Source: Deltaproteobacteria bacterium HGW-Deltaproteobacteria-1
GTDB lineage: Bacteria > Desulfobacterota > Syntrophia > Syntrophales > Smithellaceae
Direction of reading: 5' to 3'
NCBI GenBank assembly: GCA_002840635.1
Contig: PHBN01000003.1
Span: 1-38,116, forward strand
Length of the DNA: 38,116 nt
Shown: positions 8,628-17,196 of the stretch, in pieces
Numbering within the stretch: position 1 is the first letter of the stretch
How the letters are laid out: every line of letters starts with the position of its first letter
Program-made: the position numbers and the translations under genes
Notes under the pieces: generated by a model
Seen by the model: only the letters and a program-made list of their open reading frames with translations
Told to the model about the DNA's origin: nothing
The model's database searches: none

Positions 8628-9572
8628 TTATTTAGAAGCTTTACCGCTACGAGTAATGACAACGGTCTCTTTCATTCCATTCCGTAGCTCGGCCTGATTG
8701 AAAATGCGGTCAACCACATAGTAATTATCTTTGACTCGATAATTAACTAGATTTACTTGGCCATCATCCTTAATAAATAAAGCCGGCGCTTCCCCGGCTT
8801 TCATACCGTCTGCCATTTGAATATAGGTTTTTAAGCCATCGTCAAAAACCATTTTAGGCAACCAGGAATACGGTTGGCCAAACCAGGAATGTTGAGATTC
8901 AATAGAATATGCAAAGCATAGCTTATCAGGTGATATGTTCCCGGAGATGTTATGTTTTTTCTCTTTTGCTTGTCTTCTTAAGTAGGTCATTTTTTCTTCA
9001 TGAGAATAAAGCCAACCTATAAAGGGATTATAAAAATTGGATGCTTTGGCTTGAATTTGATAAGAATGTTTATCGGTCATAATGACAAAATTAGTGGTTA
9101 TTTTATTTTTAAGAGGCTTAACGAGCACATGCCATTGCTTGGCCTCCCCTGCCCCGGATTGTGCTTTATCAATCACCCATCGTAAGGTATCCCCGCCGCC
9201 TACAAATAGAAGTTCTTCGCCCGGTTGTAACTGAATATCCGTGATGTGCCCCTCTTTGCAGAACATCTCGTAGATCGCCGTTGTGGTATAATTAAAAAAT
9301 ACTTTCCCCTGCAGCGTCACAAGATCATCAAACTCCTGCATTGCATCCTCTGTCGCTTTTCGGACAACTCTTTTTGCCTTCGCCTCTCTGCGGATCTCTT
9401 TTGGGGTCATTGAAGCAATAACTATCTTTTTCTTTACGTATTGCGGTTTGATAGACTCCAAGTCGCTGGTTGATAATGTCTGTGTCCCCTGCCCGTCCGG
9501 AACAGTTTGAGAACCAGCCACTGAAGCAAGGAATAAGACTAGAATTATGGAAATATAAATTATGCGATACAT
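8628..9572 (-). CDS. trbG: TrbG/VirB9
   Basis: Signal peptide; DIQLQPGEELLFVGGGDTLRWVID...HVLVKPLKNKITTNFVIMTDKHSYQIQ, VirB9/TrbG. Confidence 0.96.
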   Translation of the reverse strand: MYRIIYISIILVLFLASVAGSQTVPDGQGTQTLSTSDLESIKPQYVKKKIVIASMTPKEIRREAKAKRVVRKATEDAMQEFDDLVTLQGKVFFNYTTTAIYEMFCKEGHITDIQLQPGEELLFVGGGDTLRWVIDKAQSGAGEAKQWHVLVKPLKNKITTNFVIMTDKHSYQIQAKASNFYNPFIGWLYSHEEKMTYLRRQAKEKKHNISGNISPDKLCFAYSIESQHSWFGQPYSWLPKMVFDDGLKTYIQMADGMKAGEAPALFIKDDGQVNLVNYRVKDNYYVVDRIFNQAELRNGMKETVVITRSGKASK

Positions 9573-9602
9573 TATAATGCCTCCTTAAAATGATAAAATG
9601 TT

Positions 9603-10295
9603 TTAAATCTCTTTTGCCCATGCCCAATCTGAAATGTACATTCCGAGCGGATTGTTTAAAATATCCTTCTCGTTCGTCGGTTGTTTAAAATCGACGGTCA
9701 GAACGCCTGTCATTTTGTAGGTTTCTTTCAATCCGCCGCCTTTTTCAAAAACGTCTTCGACCCATCGCACCTGATAGGTTTTTGCTGACATTTTAATCAC
9801 CCCGGTTAATTTGACCGACACAGTTTCTTCTCCAACCTTAGACATGGGGTTTTCCTGTTTTATATATTCGTTCATTTTAATAGCCGCTCTTGGCTTCATA
9901 AATAGGTAAGCGTTAATCCAGTCGTTCTTCTTTACGACAATATCCAAAGGCACTCCCCGGACCTCATGAACCCACTTTCCAAGAAAATATTTAATTTCAT
10001 TGTCCTGGGGAGCCCGGCTTGTTTCAATTGCCTTAACAGAAGATAAGACTTCGCCATCGGGACCAACTTGAACAATATATGGAACTACAGCACTTTTGGT
10101 TGATTGATAAATTAAGCCGAATAAAAGCAATATACATAAACCGAAAATACCGAGAGCCGCTAATCGCCAGTTAGCCGCCTGGACGCGAGCATTGCCAATG
10201 CGGCTGTCCCACTCCTCTTTTGCACGAATATATGGGGAAACCGGCAAGCTGTCGGGCTTCATATTTGCCACAGGTTGTTTAAACTCATCGCTCAT
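9603..10295 (-). CDS. trbF: TrbF/VirB8
   Basis: AKEEWDSRIGNARVQAANWRLAALGIFGLCILLLFGLIYQS...PYIVQVGPDGEV, TrbF pattern. Confidence 0.96.
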   Translation of the reverse strand: MSDEFKQPVANMKPDSLPVSPYIRAKEEWDSRIGNARVQAANWRLAALGIFGLCILLLFGLIYQSTKSAVVPYIVQVGPDGEVLSSVKAIETSRAPQDNEIKYFLGKWVHEVRGVPLDIVVKKNDWINAYLFMKPRAAIKMNEYIKQENPMSKVGEETVSVKLTGVIKMSAKTYQVRWVEDVFEKGGGLKETYKMTGVLTVDFKQPTNEKDILNNPLGMYISDWAWAKEI

Positions 10296-10329
10296 AAAGA
10301 TTTACCTCCCTAAATAGTTATAAATATCA

Positions 10330-11391
10330 TTATGGTTTAGCCGAATTACTGCTTGGAGCCATCCTGGCTGCCGCCGCCGTTGCGTTCATTGAAGCCGCAG
10401 GCGCCATCGCAGGCGGAGAGGCCGAAAATCCGGCAGTCTTCATGGCGCTGGCAACGGAACCGCCGACTAGGTCAGCGTTTTTCTGTGAAGCTCTGCCTGA
10501 CGCACCGGTCAATTTATCAATCATACGGTGCCCCCCTGCTCCCGCTGTACCGGCGGTATAAGCCCCGGCAAGACCAAAACCAGCAGCCGCACCGGGTGTT
10601 AACGATGGATGACCCATGAGGAAACCAGAAGCCATGCCCGGAACGGACCAAGCAAGGAAAGCGATTGCAAGAGAACCCAACAATGTGTGAAAACATTGTG
10701 CGTATGTTGGAGTGGTGGGCAATACCCAAGCGGCAACAATAGGAATCGCAGCGGATGCGATAAAGCTAAGAACCATTAGCTTGATGCCAAATCCAATCAC
10801 AGCGCCAATGGCTTTTTCTCCCAAAAAAGCTGTGTGTTTGAAAGTGCCGAAGGGGATTAAAATTAAGGCAACCGCAGCAATAATGTAAAATTCAAGATAC
10901 GTTAAAAAAATTTGAATTCCGATTACAAAAAAACATAGCACTATTGCAATCCCGGCAAGCCCCATAATTATCATCTTCGGTAGGTTAAGCAATGCCCCAA
11001 GCGTGCTTAAACTATCCAAATATGTGAATATAGGCCCTGCAATAAAAATACCTTTTTCCGAAATCAAAGAAGGATCGGTAAACGCTGCAATAGACAAACC
11101 TCCCCCTCCGGCCTTTAATCCAACCATGGAAAAACTTTTTAAGATTACATTGGTAAGCCACGCATAATTAACAACGATCCAAATGAATAATCCATATTTC
11201 AAGATTTTCTGAATCAGTGTTTTAAGATGATCTTGGTCGTCCAAGTTCATGATAATGGCCAACACAAGGTCCAGGATAATTAATGTCCCCAAAAGCCATT
11301 TGGCATCACCCATTATATTGCCAACACCAGCAGAAAACACATTGCCGAATTGATTCATTAATGATGTTAATATTCCCGCATCAGGTGTCAT
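10330..11391 (-). CDS. trbL: TrbL/VirB6
   Basis: Polytopic membrane protein with Ala/Gly-rich C-terminus, between trbJ/eex and trbF. Confidence 0.93.
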   Translation of the reverse strand: MTPDAGILTSLMNQFGNVFSAGVGNIMGDAKWLLGTLIILDLVLAIIMNLDDQDHLKTLIQKILKYGLFIWIVVNYAWLTNVILKSFSMVGLKAGGGGLSIAAFTDPSLISEKGIFIAGPIFTYLDSLSTLGALLNLPKMIIMGLAGIAIVLCFFVIGIQIFLTYLEFYIIAAVALILIPFGTFKHTAFLGEKAIGAVIGFGIKLMVLSFIASAAIPIVAAWVLPTTPTYAQCFHTLLGSLAIAFLAWSVPGMASGFLMGHPSLTPGAAAGFGLAGAYTAGTAGAGGHRMIDKLTGASGRASQKNADLVGGSVASAMKTAGFSASPPAMAPAASMNATAAAARMAPSSNSAKP

Positions 11392-11393
11392 AA

Positions 11394-11696
11394 TTAATGG
11401 ATCTCCTTAAACCCGATGCCCCTGGAAACTTTCTTGCCCGGATCATCCATACCCGTTATGCCCTTCATAACCCTTTGATTGTCAGCTTTTGACCAGGACA
11501 GGATTGCCGCTTGGCAATCTTTATCGTTTTGCATTGTCGCCGCATCCATCTTCTTGCATTCCTCGATTCTGGCGGATCTTTCGACCTCATGTGTGTCGTA
11601 ATATTCAACGGTGCGTGCTGCTTTGTCCCCACATGCTGAAATGATCATTAGGCTTAGTGCCAGTGCTAAAAATAACAATGTTCTTCTGGTCTTCAT
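11394..11696 (-). CDS. Lipoprotein, probable entry-exclusion (EexN/TrbK-like), with a TrbJ-like C-terminal tail
   Basis: Lipobox LMIISAC; EYYDTHEVERSARIEECKKMDAATMQNDKDCQAAI as in EexN/TrbK-like proteins; tail ADNQRVMKGITGMDDPGKKVSRGIGFKEIH. Confidence 0.75.
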   Translation of the reverse strand: MKTRRTLLFLALALSLMIISACGDKAARTVEYYDTHEVERSARIEECKKMDAATMQNDKDCQAAILSWSKADNQRVMKGITGMDDPGKKVSRGIGFKEIH

Positions 11697-11717
11697 GTTT
11701 CACCTCTCAATAAGTAT

Positions 11718-11736
11718 CCCCCGGCATAACCGGGGG
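11718..11736. terminator. Intercistronic GC hairpin between trbJ and the eex-like gene
   Basis: CCCCCGG-CATAA-CCGGGGG, 7-bp stem, 5-nt loop, no strong U tract on the minus strand. Confidence 0.45.
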
Positions 11737-11757
11737 GTTTACTAAAGATAAACAGCT

Positions 11758-12570
11758 TTAATGAATTTCCTTAAAGCCTTCGCCGCTAGGAGATGCTTTT
11801 AACGGATCATCCATACCGGTTATACCCTTCATAACCCTTTGATTATCCGCCATCGCAATCTCTTTCCGCTGAACTTCTTCGCCGATTTGCGATGCCTGCA
11901 ATCTGTGAGCCGCCGCCAAGAAGGTCTGCATTCGCATCAGTTGGCGTGTGTTTACGGCTCCAAGCTGGTTAGCAACCTGGGCCACTTCGAGCGCCCCTTG
12001 GGCACTGTCGGAATTGCTTAACAAATCTTCGATGTTTCCTGCGTCACTCTCCATTTCCTCGATCATGCCTTGTGTCTTCATGGCATCATAGACAGCATTA
12101 TTTGTCTGCGCCGCGAGATTCTTGGATTGCTTTAACCAATCATCGAATGTCCCTTCCGCATATCCGCCAATATCTTTGTAAAGCTTGCTGTACTTGTCTT
12201 CCATAGCCTCATAACGTAAGGGTAAACCTTTTGCTGAATAGATTGCCCCCTTGATTTTAAAGAGAGTGTCTTTAAATGAAGTAAGGTTTTTAAACGAATT
12301 TGCTATATTCATATTCGCTAAATTTTTCGCTTCATTTTCGAGGCTCTTTACCTGGTTCCCTATACCTTCGATCTGGTTTGCGATCTGCTCGACAGAATTG
12401 ACTTCTGTGAGTAGATTTTCAACAAAGTTAAGGATGGTTGAGGCCAGGTTTGCTATGTCAATGACCGGGATTCCCGCGTGAGCGGGTGGCGCATAAACCC
12501 CGCCAAAGCAAATCACCATAGCCATTATAACGATTATTTTCTTAGCTGATCTTCTCATTCGCTCCTCCAA
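11758..12570 (-). CDS. trbJ: TrbJ/VirB5
   Basis: Signal peptide, IPVIDIANLASTILNFVENLLTEVNSVEQIANQIEGIGNQVKSLENEAKNLANM, TrbJ. Confidence 0.94.
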   Translation of the reverse strand: MEERMRRSAKKIIVIMAMVICFGGVYAPPAHAGIPVIDIANLASTILNFVENLLTEVNSVEQIANQIEGIGNQVKSLENEAKNLANMNIANSFKNLTSFKDTLFKIKGAIYSAKGLPLRYEAMEDKYSKLYKDIGGYAEGTFDDWLKQSKNLAAQTNNAVYDAMKTQGMIEEMESDAGNIEDLLSNSDSAQGALEVAQVANQLGAVNTRQLMRMQTFLAAAHRLQASQIGEEVQRKEIAMADNQRVMKGITGMDDPLKASPSGEGFKEIH

Positions 12571-12644
12571 TCTTAAGATTTATATTTCGTATGTTTTGCC
12601 TGCATAAGGTAAATTTGAAGTCAATGTTCCTCATTGATCTTCAT

Positions 12645-15077
12645 TTATGCCGCCTCCTTTTTCAGAATGTTCAAAAGGGTGTTGTAAAAATCGAGAGCGT
12701 AGGGCAATTTTTTCCACAACCCGAGCCATTGAACATTAAAGTCAACGTCTTTATTGGCTTGATACTCAGAAACCATCTTTCTATCTTCCGGCGAGCTTGC
12801 TGCACAATAAGCCAGGGCAGCCGGGGATAAGGCCAATTCAAAAAGGCGGCAACCAACGGTGGATTTATAATAGTATTGGCGTTTTGGAGCAGCCATTCCG
12901 ATAATTTCAATTTCCCGGTCGTTTAATCCATAGCCCCTATATATTGCCGATATACGCTCATCGAGGGCGTTGTTATTGGGTAAAAATATTTTAGTCGGAC
13001 AGGATTCTTTGATGACCGTGGCAATGGTGCTGTCTTCCACATCGGCCAGACTTTGCGAGGCAAAGACAACGGCAACGTTGGCCTTGCGCAAAACTTTTAA
13101 CCATTCTCTGATTTTTGCCGCGAATATGGGATTATCAAGAAACATCCAACATTCATCGAGGACTAAAATGGTCGGCACCCCGGTGAAGCGCTGCTCCAGT
13201 TTATGAAACAGATATGAAAGTGTTGGCTGTACGGCTGCTTGTAAATTCATGAGTTTTGCCATTTCAAAAACTTGCCATCGCCCATAAGACAGGGTGTCAC
13301 GTGTTGAGTCGAATAACTGCCCGAAAGGGCCGTTGATGGTTGCGGGCTCCAGTGCTTGGCGGAGTTTTGCGTCTTGCAGCAAAAGAGAGAAGCCAGTTAT
13401 TGTCCGTTCTTCCCTGGGCGAAGCCGATAGCGAAAGAAGCGCCGTCCATACGGATTTTTTGACTTCCGGTGTGACCACCACATTTTCCGAAACAAGAAAT
13501 TCGTGTATCCAGCTCGCCGCCCATGCCCTTTCCGAGGCGTTGTCAATCGCGGCTAAAGGCTGAAACGCCAGCGCGGAGCCGTCTCCAGCAAGATCGTAAA
13601 AGTCACCACCCACGCCCGCCGTGAGGGCTTTCACGGATGCATCCTTGTCAAAGTAATAGACTTGTGCGTCCTTATAACGGCGGAACTGAGCTGCTATAAA
13701 AGACAATAAAACCGACTTGCCGGAACCGGTCGGGCCAACAATCATGGTGTGTCCTACGTCGCCGACGTACAGATCAAGCCGGAAAGGGGTATAACCGGAA
13801 GTTTGCGTCTGTATGAGAACAGGCGCATTCAAATGTTTGTTTTTTTCCGGGCCAGCCCATACCGCAGATAGCGGGAAGATATGTGACAGGTTGAGTGTCG
13901 ATAAAATCGGGCGGCGGACATTTGCCCGGCACAAGCCAGGAATGCTGCCAAACCAAGCATCAACCGCGTTCAGCGTTTCATTAATCACCGTAAAGCCCAG
14001 GCCATTAATTGTTTTTTCTAATGCCCTGACCTTTTTTTCAGCCATGTTATAATCCTTATCCATAACAATAGCCGACGCTGTGAAATAACCGTAGCTGACA
14101 ACATCATCTGCCACTTCCTGCAACGCAGAATCGGCATCCATCGCCTTGTTTGTGGCGTCGTTATCAACAATTGCACTCTCCGTGCCGGTAATAGTTTCTT
14201 TAATTAATGTGGCAATCCCCTTGCGTTTGGAAAACCACATTCGCCTATATCTTCCGAGTTCAGCAATGGCTTCCTTTTTGTCGAGTGGTAAAAACCGCGT
14301 CACCCATCGATACTCAAAATTTAGTTTGTTCAGATTATCGAGTATTCCGGGTGTGGTGCTGCCCGGAAAGCCTAATATTGAAACAACCCGCAAATGATAA
14401 TCGCCAAGCCGTGGTTCTAAGCCCGATATTAAGGGCGTATCCGCGATAACGCCATCGAGATACATTGGTGTTTCCGGGGTTTTTACAAAATGATGTTCCG
14501 GCGAGACACAGCTGTGCAAATAAGTTAACGTCTCATCATCATCTAATGGTTGTGCTTCCGGTAATATGTCGGACAGCAGAGAATAGAGCCGGTCACATTC
14601 GTTGATAAATGTCTTTAAATGAGTCTCGTATGTGTCACTCGCGATCGCCTGACCTCTTTCAATAAAAAAGTCTTCTATTTTTTTCTGTTGATCTGCTGGC
14701 GGCAAATAAACCAGTGTTAAATAATATTTACTCTCATAGTGATTGCCGGCAGAGAAAAAAGTCCTTCTTTCTTCGTCGATCATCAGCGTTACCGGATCGC
14801 AAAAGACCGATTCTTGATAGCCCTGGCTTTTAATTCGTAAAGCCTCACAGTAAATCCCCCACCCTCCCCCAAGTCTTTTAATGGCGTTGTTGAGCCGGGC
14901 AGTCACAGACACCAGCTCAGCTTGCGTGGCGCTATCAAGATCGGGCCCACGAAATGAAAATGACCGCTGCATAGAACCGTCTTTGTTTAAAATAACGCCG
15001 GGGGCAATAAGGAAAGCCCAGGGGAGATAATCTGTCAGCTTGTCGGGTTTTTTCTTGTATTCGCTTAAATTTATCAT
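12645..15077 (-). CDS. trbE: TrbE/VirB4 ATPase
   Basis: 810 aa; Walker A GPTGSGKSVLLSFIAAQFRRY; Walker B VLDECWMFLDN. Confidence 0.98.
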   Translation of the reverse strand: MINLSEYKKKPDKLTDYLPWAFLIAPGVILNKDGSMQRSFSFRGPDLDSATQAELVSVTARLNNAIKRLGGGWGIYCEALRIKSQGYQESVFCDPVTLMIDEERRTFFSAGNHYESKYYLTLVYLPPADQQKKIEDFFIERGQAIASDTYETHLKTFINECDRLYSLLSDILPEAQPLDDDETLTYLHSCVSPEHHFVKTPETPMYLDGVIADTPLISGLEPRLGDYHLRVVSILGFPGSTTPGILDNLNKLNFEYRWVTRFLPLDKKEAIAELGRYRRMWFSKRKGIATLIKETITGTESAIVDNDATNKAMDADSALQEVADDVVSYGYFTASAIVMDKDYNMAEKKVRALEKTINGLGFTVINETLNAVDAWFGSIPGLCRANVRRPILSTLNLSHIFPLSAVWAGPEKNKHLNAPVLIQTQTSGYTPFRLDLYVGDVGHTMIVGPTGSGKSVLLSFIAAQFRRYKDAQVYYFDKDASVKALTAGVGGDFYDLAGDGSALAFQPLAAIDNASERAWAASWIHEFLVSENVVVTPEVKKSVWTALLSLSASPREERTITGFSLLLQDAKLRQALEPATINGPFGQLFDSTRDTLSYGRWQVFEMAKLMNLQAAVQPTLSYLFHKLEQRFTGVPTILVLDECWMFLDNPIFAAKIREWLKVLRKANVAVVFASQSLADVEDSTIATVIKESCPTKIFLPNNNALDERISAIYRGYGLNDREIEIIGMAAPKRQYYYKSTVGCRLFELALSPAALAYCAASSPEDRKMVSEYQANKDVDFNVQWLGLWKKLPYALDFYNTLLNILKKEAA

Positions 15078-15099
15078 CTTATCATCCTTTGATTACTTA

Positions 15100-15357
15100 T
15101 CATGTTGAATAATAGCGCTTTTGTTTAATGTGACGCCGGAAGCAGTCAAAAAATTGCGGATCTCGTTTTGTCATGACGACCGCTGCACAATGAAGGGCAA
15201 GACTTATAGGAATTACATAAAATGATTGCAGTCCTATTCCAAAAGCGGCAGCTATGGTGCCGTTTAGTATGGCAATAGTCCTCGGTACACCTGCCATAAG
15301 GATCTGTTCGGTTAATGATCTGTGCAAAGGCATTTCGAATCCTTCAATTTCAATCAT
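15100..15357 (-). CDS. trbD: TrbD/VirB3
   Basis: MIEIEGFEMPLHRSLTEQILMAGVPRTIAILNGTIAAAFG...; canonical order. Confidence 0.95.
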   Translation of the reverse strand: MIEIEGFEMPLHRSLTEQILMAGVPRTIAILNGTIAAAFGIGLQSFYVIPISLALHCAAVVMTKRDPQFFDCFRRHIKQKRYYST

Positions 15358-15368
15358 GAGTCCCCCTC

Positions 15369-15689
15369 CTAAAAACCTAAGCCGCCGCCGTAGCCGAAGA
15401 ACGAAAGGCCGAAAGAAGACGCCGAAAAGGCAATTGACAGGCCAAACACTATGCCCAATATTTTACGCATAAGGCCGCCGCCTTCGCCAAAGGCAAGAGC
15501 GAGGCCGGTAATGCAAATGGCAACGACCCCGGCTATTTTGGCGACCGGTCCGGTGATTGACTCTAAAATGGTTGTTAAAGGTCCCTCCCAGGGCATTCCT
15601 GTCCCGCTTGCAAAAGCAGAACCGGGAATAAGACACAACATGGCAACAAAGGTTAAAATCAAAACTTCTCCAACGTAACTTTTTTTCAT
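15369..15689 (-). CDS. trbC: TrbC/VirB2 pilin
   Basis: Signal peptide plus GTGMPWEGPLTTILESITGPVAKIAGVVAICITGLALAFGEGGGLMRKILGIVFGLSIAF. Confidence 0.95.
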   Translation of the reverse strand: MKKSYVGEVLILTFVAMLCLIPGSAFASGTGMPWEGPLTTILESITGPVAKIAGVVAICITGLALAFGEGGGLMRKILGIVFGLSIAFSASSFGLSFFGYGGGLGF

Positions 15690-15725
15690 CTCTCTAATCC
15701 CCTCTTTCTTCTTTAGTGTTAAATA

Positions 15726-16709
15726 TTAAAGCGGTGCTAGAATATAGTCACCCTCCTTGAACCCTTTAACTTCAACGATTTCTTTAATTCTACGGCTGTA
15801 TTTATATCTTTCGATGTAAACGACGATGTTAATTGCTTCCGCAATCAGGACTTGCTGTGGAGTGGGAACTGCTTCTTGTATGAGTTGTTCCATGCGAAAT
15901 AGCCCACCTTTAGCGCTGTTGGCGTGGACAGATGCGCTGCCTCCACTATGTCCAGTGTTCCAGCTTTTTAGGAGCGTCAAGGCTTCCGGGCCTCTGACTT
16001 CTCCAACAATGATTCTGTCTGGCCGCAGGCGCATGGTTGCCCGCAAAAGGTCATTCATGGAGACATGTTCACGACTTCGTAAAAAAACTACATCCTTTGC
16101 TGAACATTGCAGCTCAAGGGTATCTTCAATGATGATGCAGCGATCATTTGTCTTGGCGATATCGTCAAGAATCGCATTGATAAATGTGGTTTTGCCGCTG
16201 CCTGTTCCGCCGACAACTAAAATATTGTTTTTCTCGACAATGGCTGTCTTGATCTTTTCTTTTTGGATTTCCGTCAAAATACCCTGACTGACGTAATCAT
16301 CAAGCGTAAAAATCATTATTGCTTTTTTGCGGATTGTAAAAACAGGCTGTGCGACAACCGGCGGCAACATACCCTGAAAGCGACTTCCGCTTCCCGGAAG
16401 TTCAGCGGAGACCATCGGGGCGTTGGCATTGCAAACACTCCCGGTAGAACTAGACACAAGCTCCACAACCCTTTGTGCGTCCGCCGGCATAATGATCATG
16501 CCTGTGTCGCTCCGCCCTGTGCCCAGGCGATCAATCCATAGATGACCGTCGGGATTGAGCATGATTTCGACGATTTCATCATCCATCAGAAGTTTGTTGA
16601 TGGTTTCGCCCAACGCTGTTGACAGCATGCACATCAAACGCCCATGTGCGGTATCGATAGATCGAACATTGGATTCCGAGGAAACCATGTACTCACTATT
16701 TGGCTTCAT
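15726..16709 (-). CDS. trbB: TrbB/VirB11 ATPase
   Basis: Walker A VVGGTGSGKTTFINAILDDIAK; IIIEDTLELQC; RPDRIIVGEVRGPEALTLLKSWNTGHSGGSASVHANSA. Confidence 0.97.
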   Translation of the reverse strand: MKPNSEYMVSSESNVRSIDTAHGRLMCMLSTALGETINKLLMDDEIVEIMLNPDGHLWIDRLGTGRSDTGMIIMPADAQRVVELVSSSTGSVCNANAPMVSAELPGSGSRFQGMLPPVVAQPVFTIRKKAIMIFTLDDYVSQGILTEIQKEKIKTAIVEKNNILVVGGTGSGKTTFINAILDDIAKTNDRCIIIEDTLELQCSAKDVVFLRSREHVSMNDLLRATMRLRPDRIIVGEVRGPEALTLLKSWNTGHSGGSASVHANSAKGGLFRMEQLIQEAVPTPQQVLIAEAINIVVYIERYKYSRRIKEIVEVKGFKEGDYILAPL

Positions 16710-17193
16710 ATTTTTTACTTTCCCCTGTAATCTTGCCGATATTCTGCTCAAAATCTTCAGGTGTGAAGATTTTGTCTTCTTGAAGATCTTTAAGCAGGGT
16801 ATCCCCTCCGGATATCTTGCCAGACAAAATTTTCATAAAGGTCATCCATCTCCGGCTCGCTTGCGCCGCCGCGGCCGCCTTTTGGTCGTCTGGCAGTTCA
16901 GGTGATGTGGTTAAGTAACCTCTGATAAAGAGGGCATCCATTTCGGTCAATATCTCAATTTGTTTCAGTAATAATTTTAGGTAACGATCTTGCCGGTCAA
17001 AACGTTTTGCAATGGCTGCTTCTGTCTGAATAGCGGACTCCGGCGAAAAATACTCTTCAATTGCATTGACAATAACTGAATTCATGGACGCCGGCTTTTT
17101 ATTAAGGTACTTATATTCCTTGCATTGAAGATAAAGGTTCTTAGGCATTCTCACTATCGTCGCCACACAATCAGTTTTTTTGTTCTTCCTCAT
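16696..17193 (-). CDS. Putative ribbon-helix-helix (CopG-like) transfer regulator between traG and trbB
   Basis: VATIVRMPKNLYLQCKEYKYLNKKPASMNSVIVNAIEEYF resembles RHH; position matches the CopG-like gene of Tn4371-type elements. Confidence 0.6.
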   Translation of the reverse strand: MRKNKKTDCVATIVRMPKNLYLQCKEYKYLNKKPASMNSVIVNAIEEYFSPESAIQTEAAIAKRFDRQDRYLKLLLKQIEILTEMDALFIRGYLTTSPELPDDQKAAAAAQASRRWMTFMKILSGKISGGDTLLKDLQEDKIFTPEDFEQNIGKITGESKKYEAK

Positions 17194-17196
17194 TGG

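Noticed and set aside
15826-16287. 153-aa plus-strand ORF opposite trbB
   Set aside because: Antisense shadow of the VirB11 ATPase.
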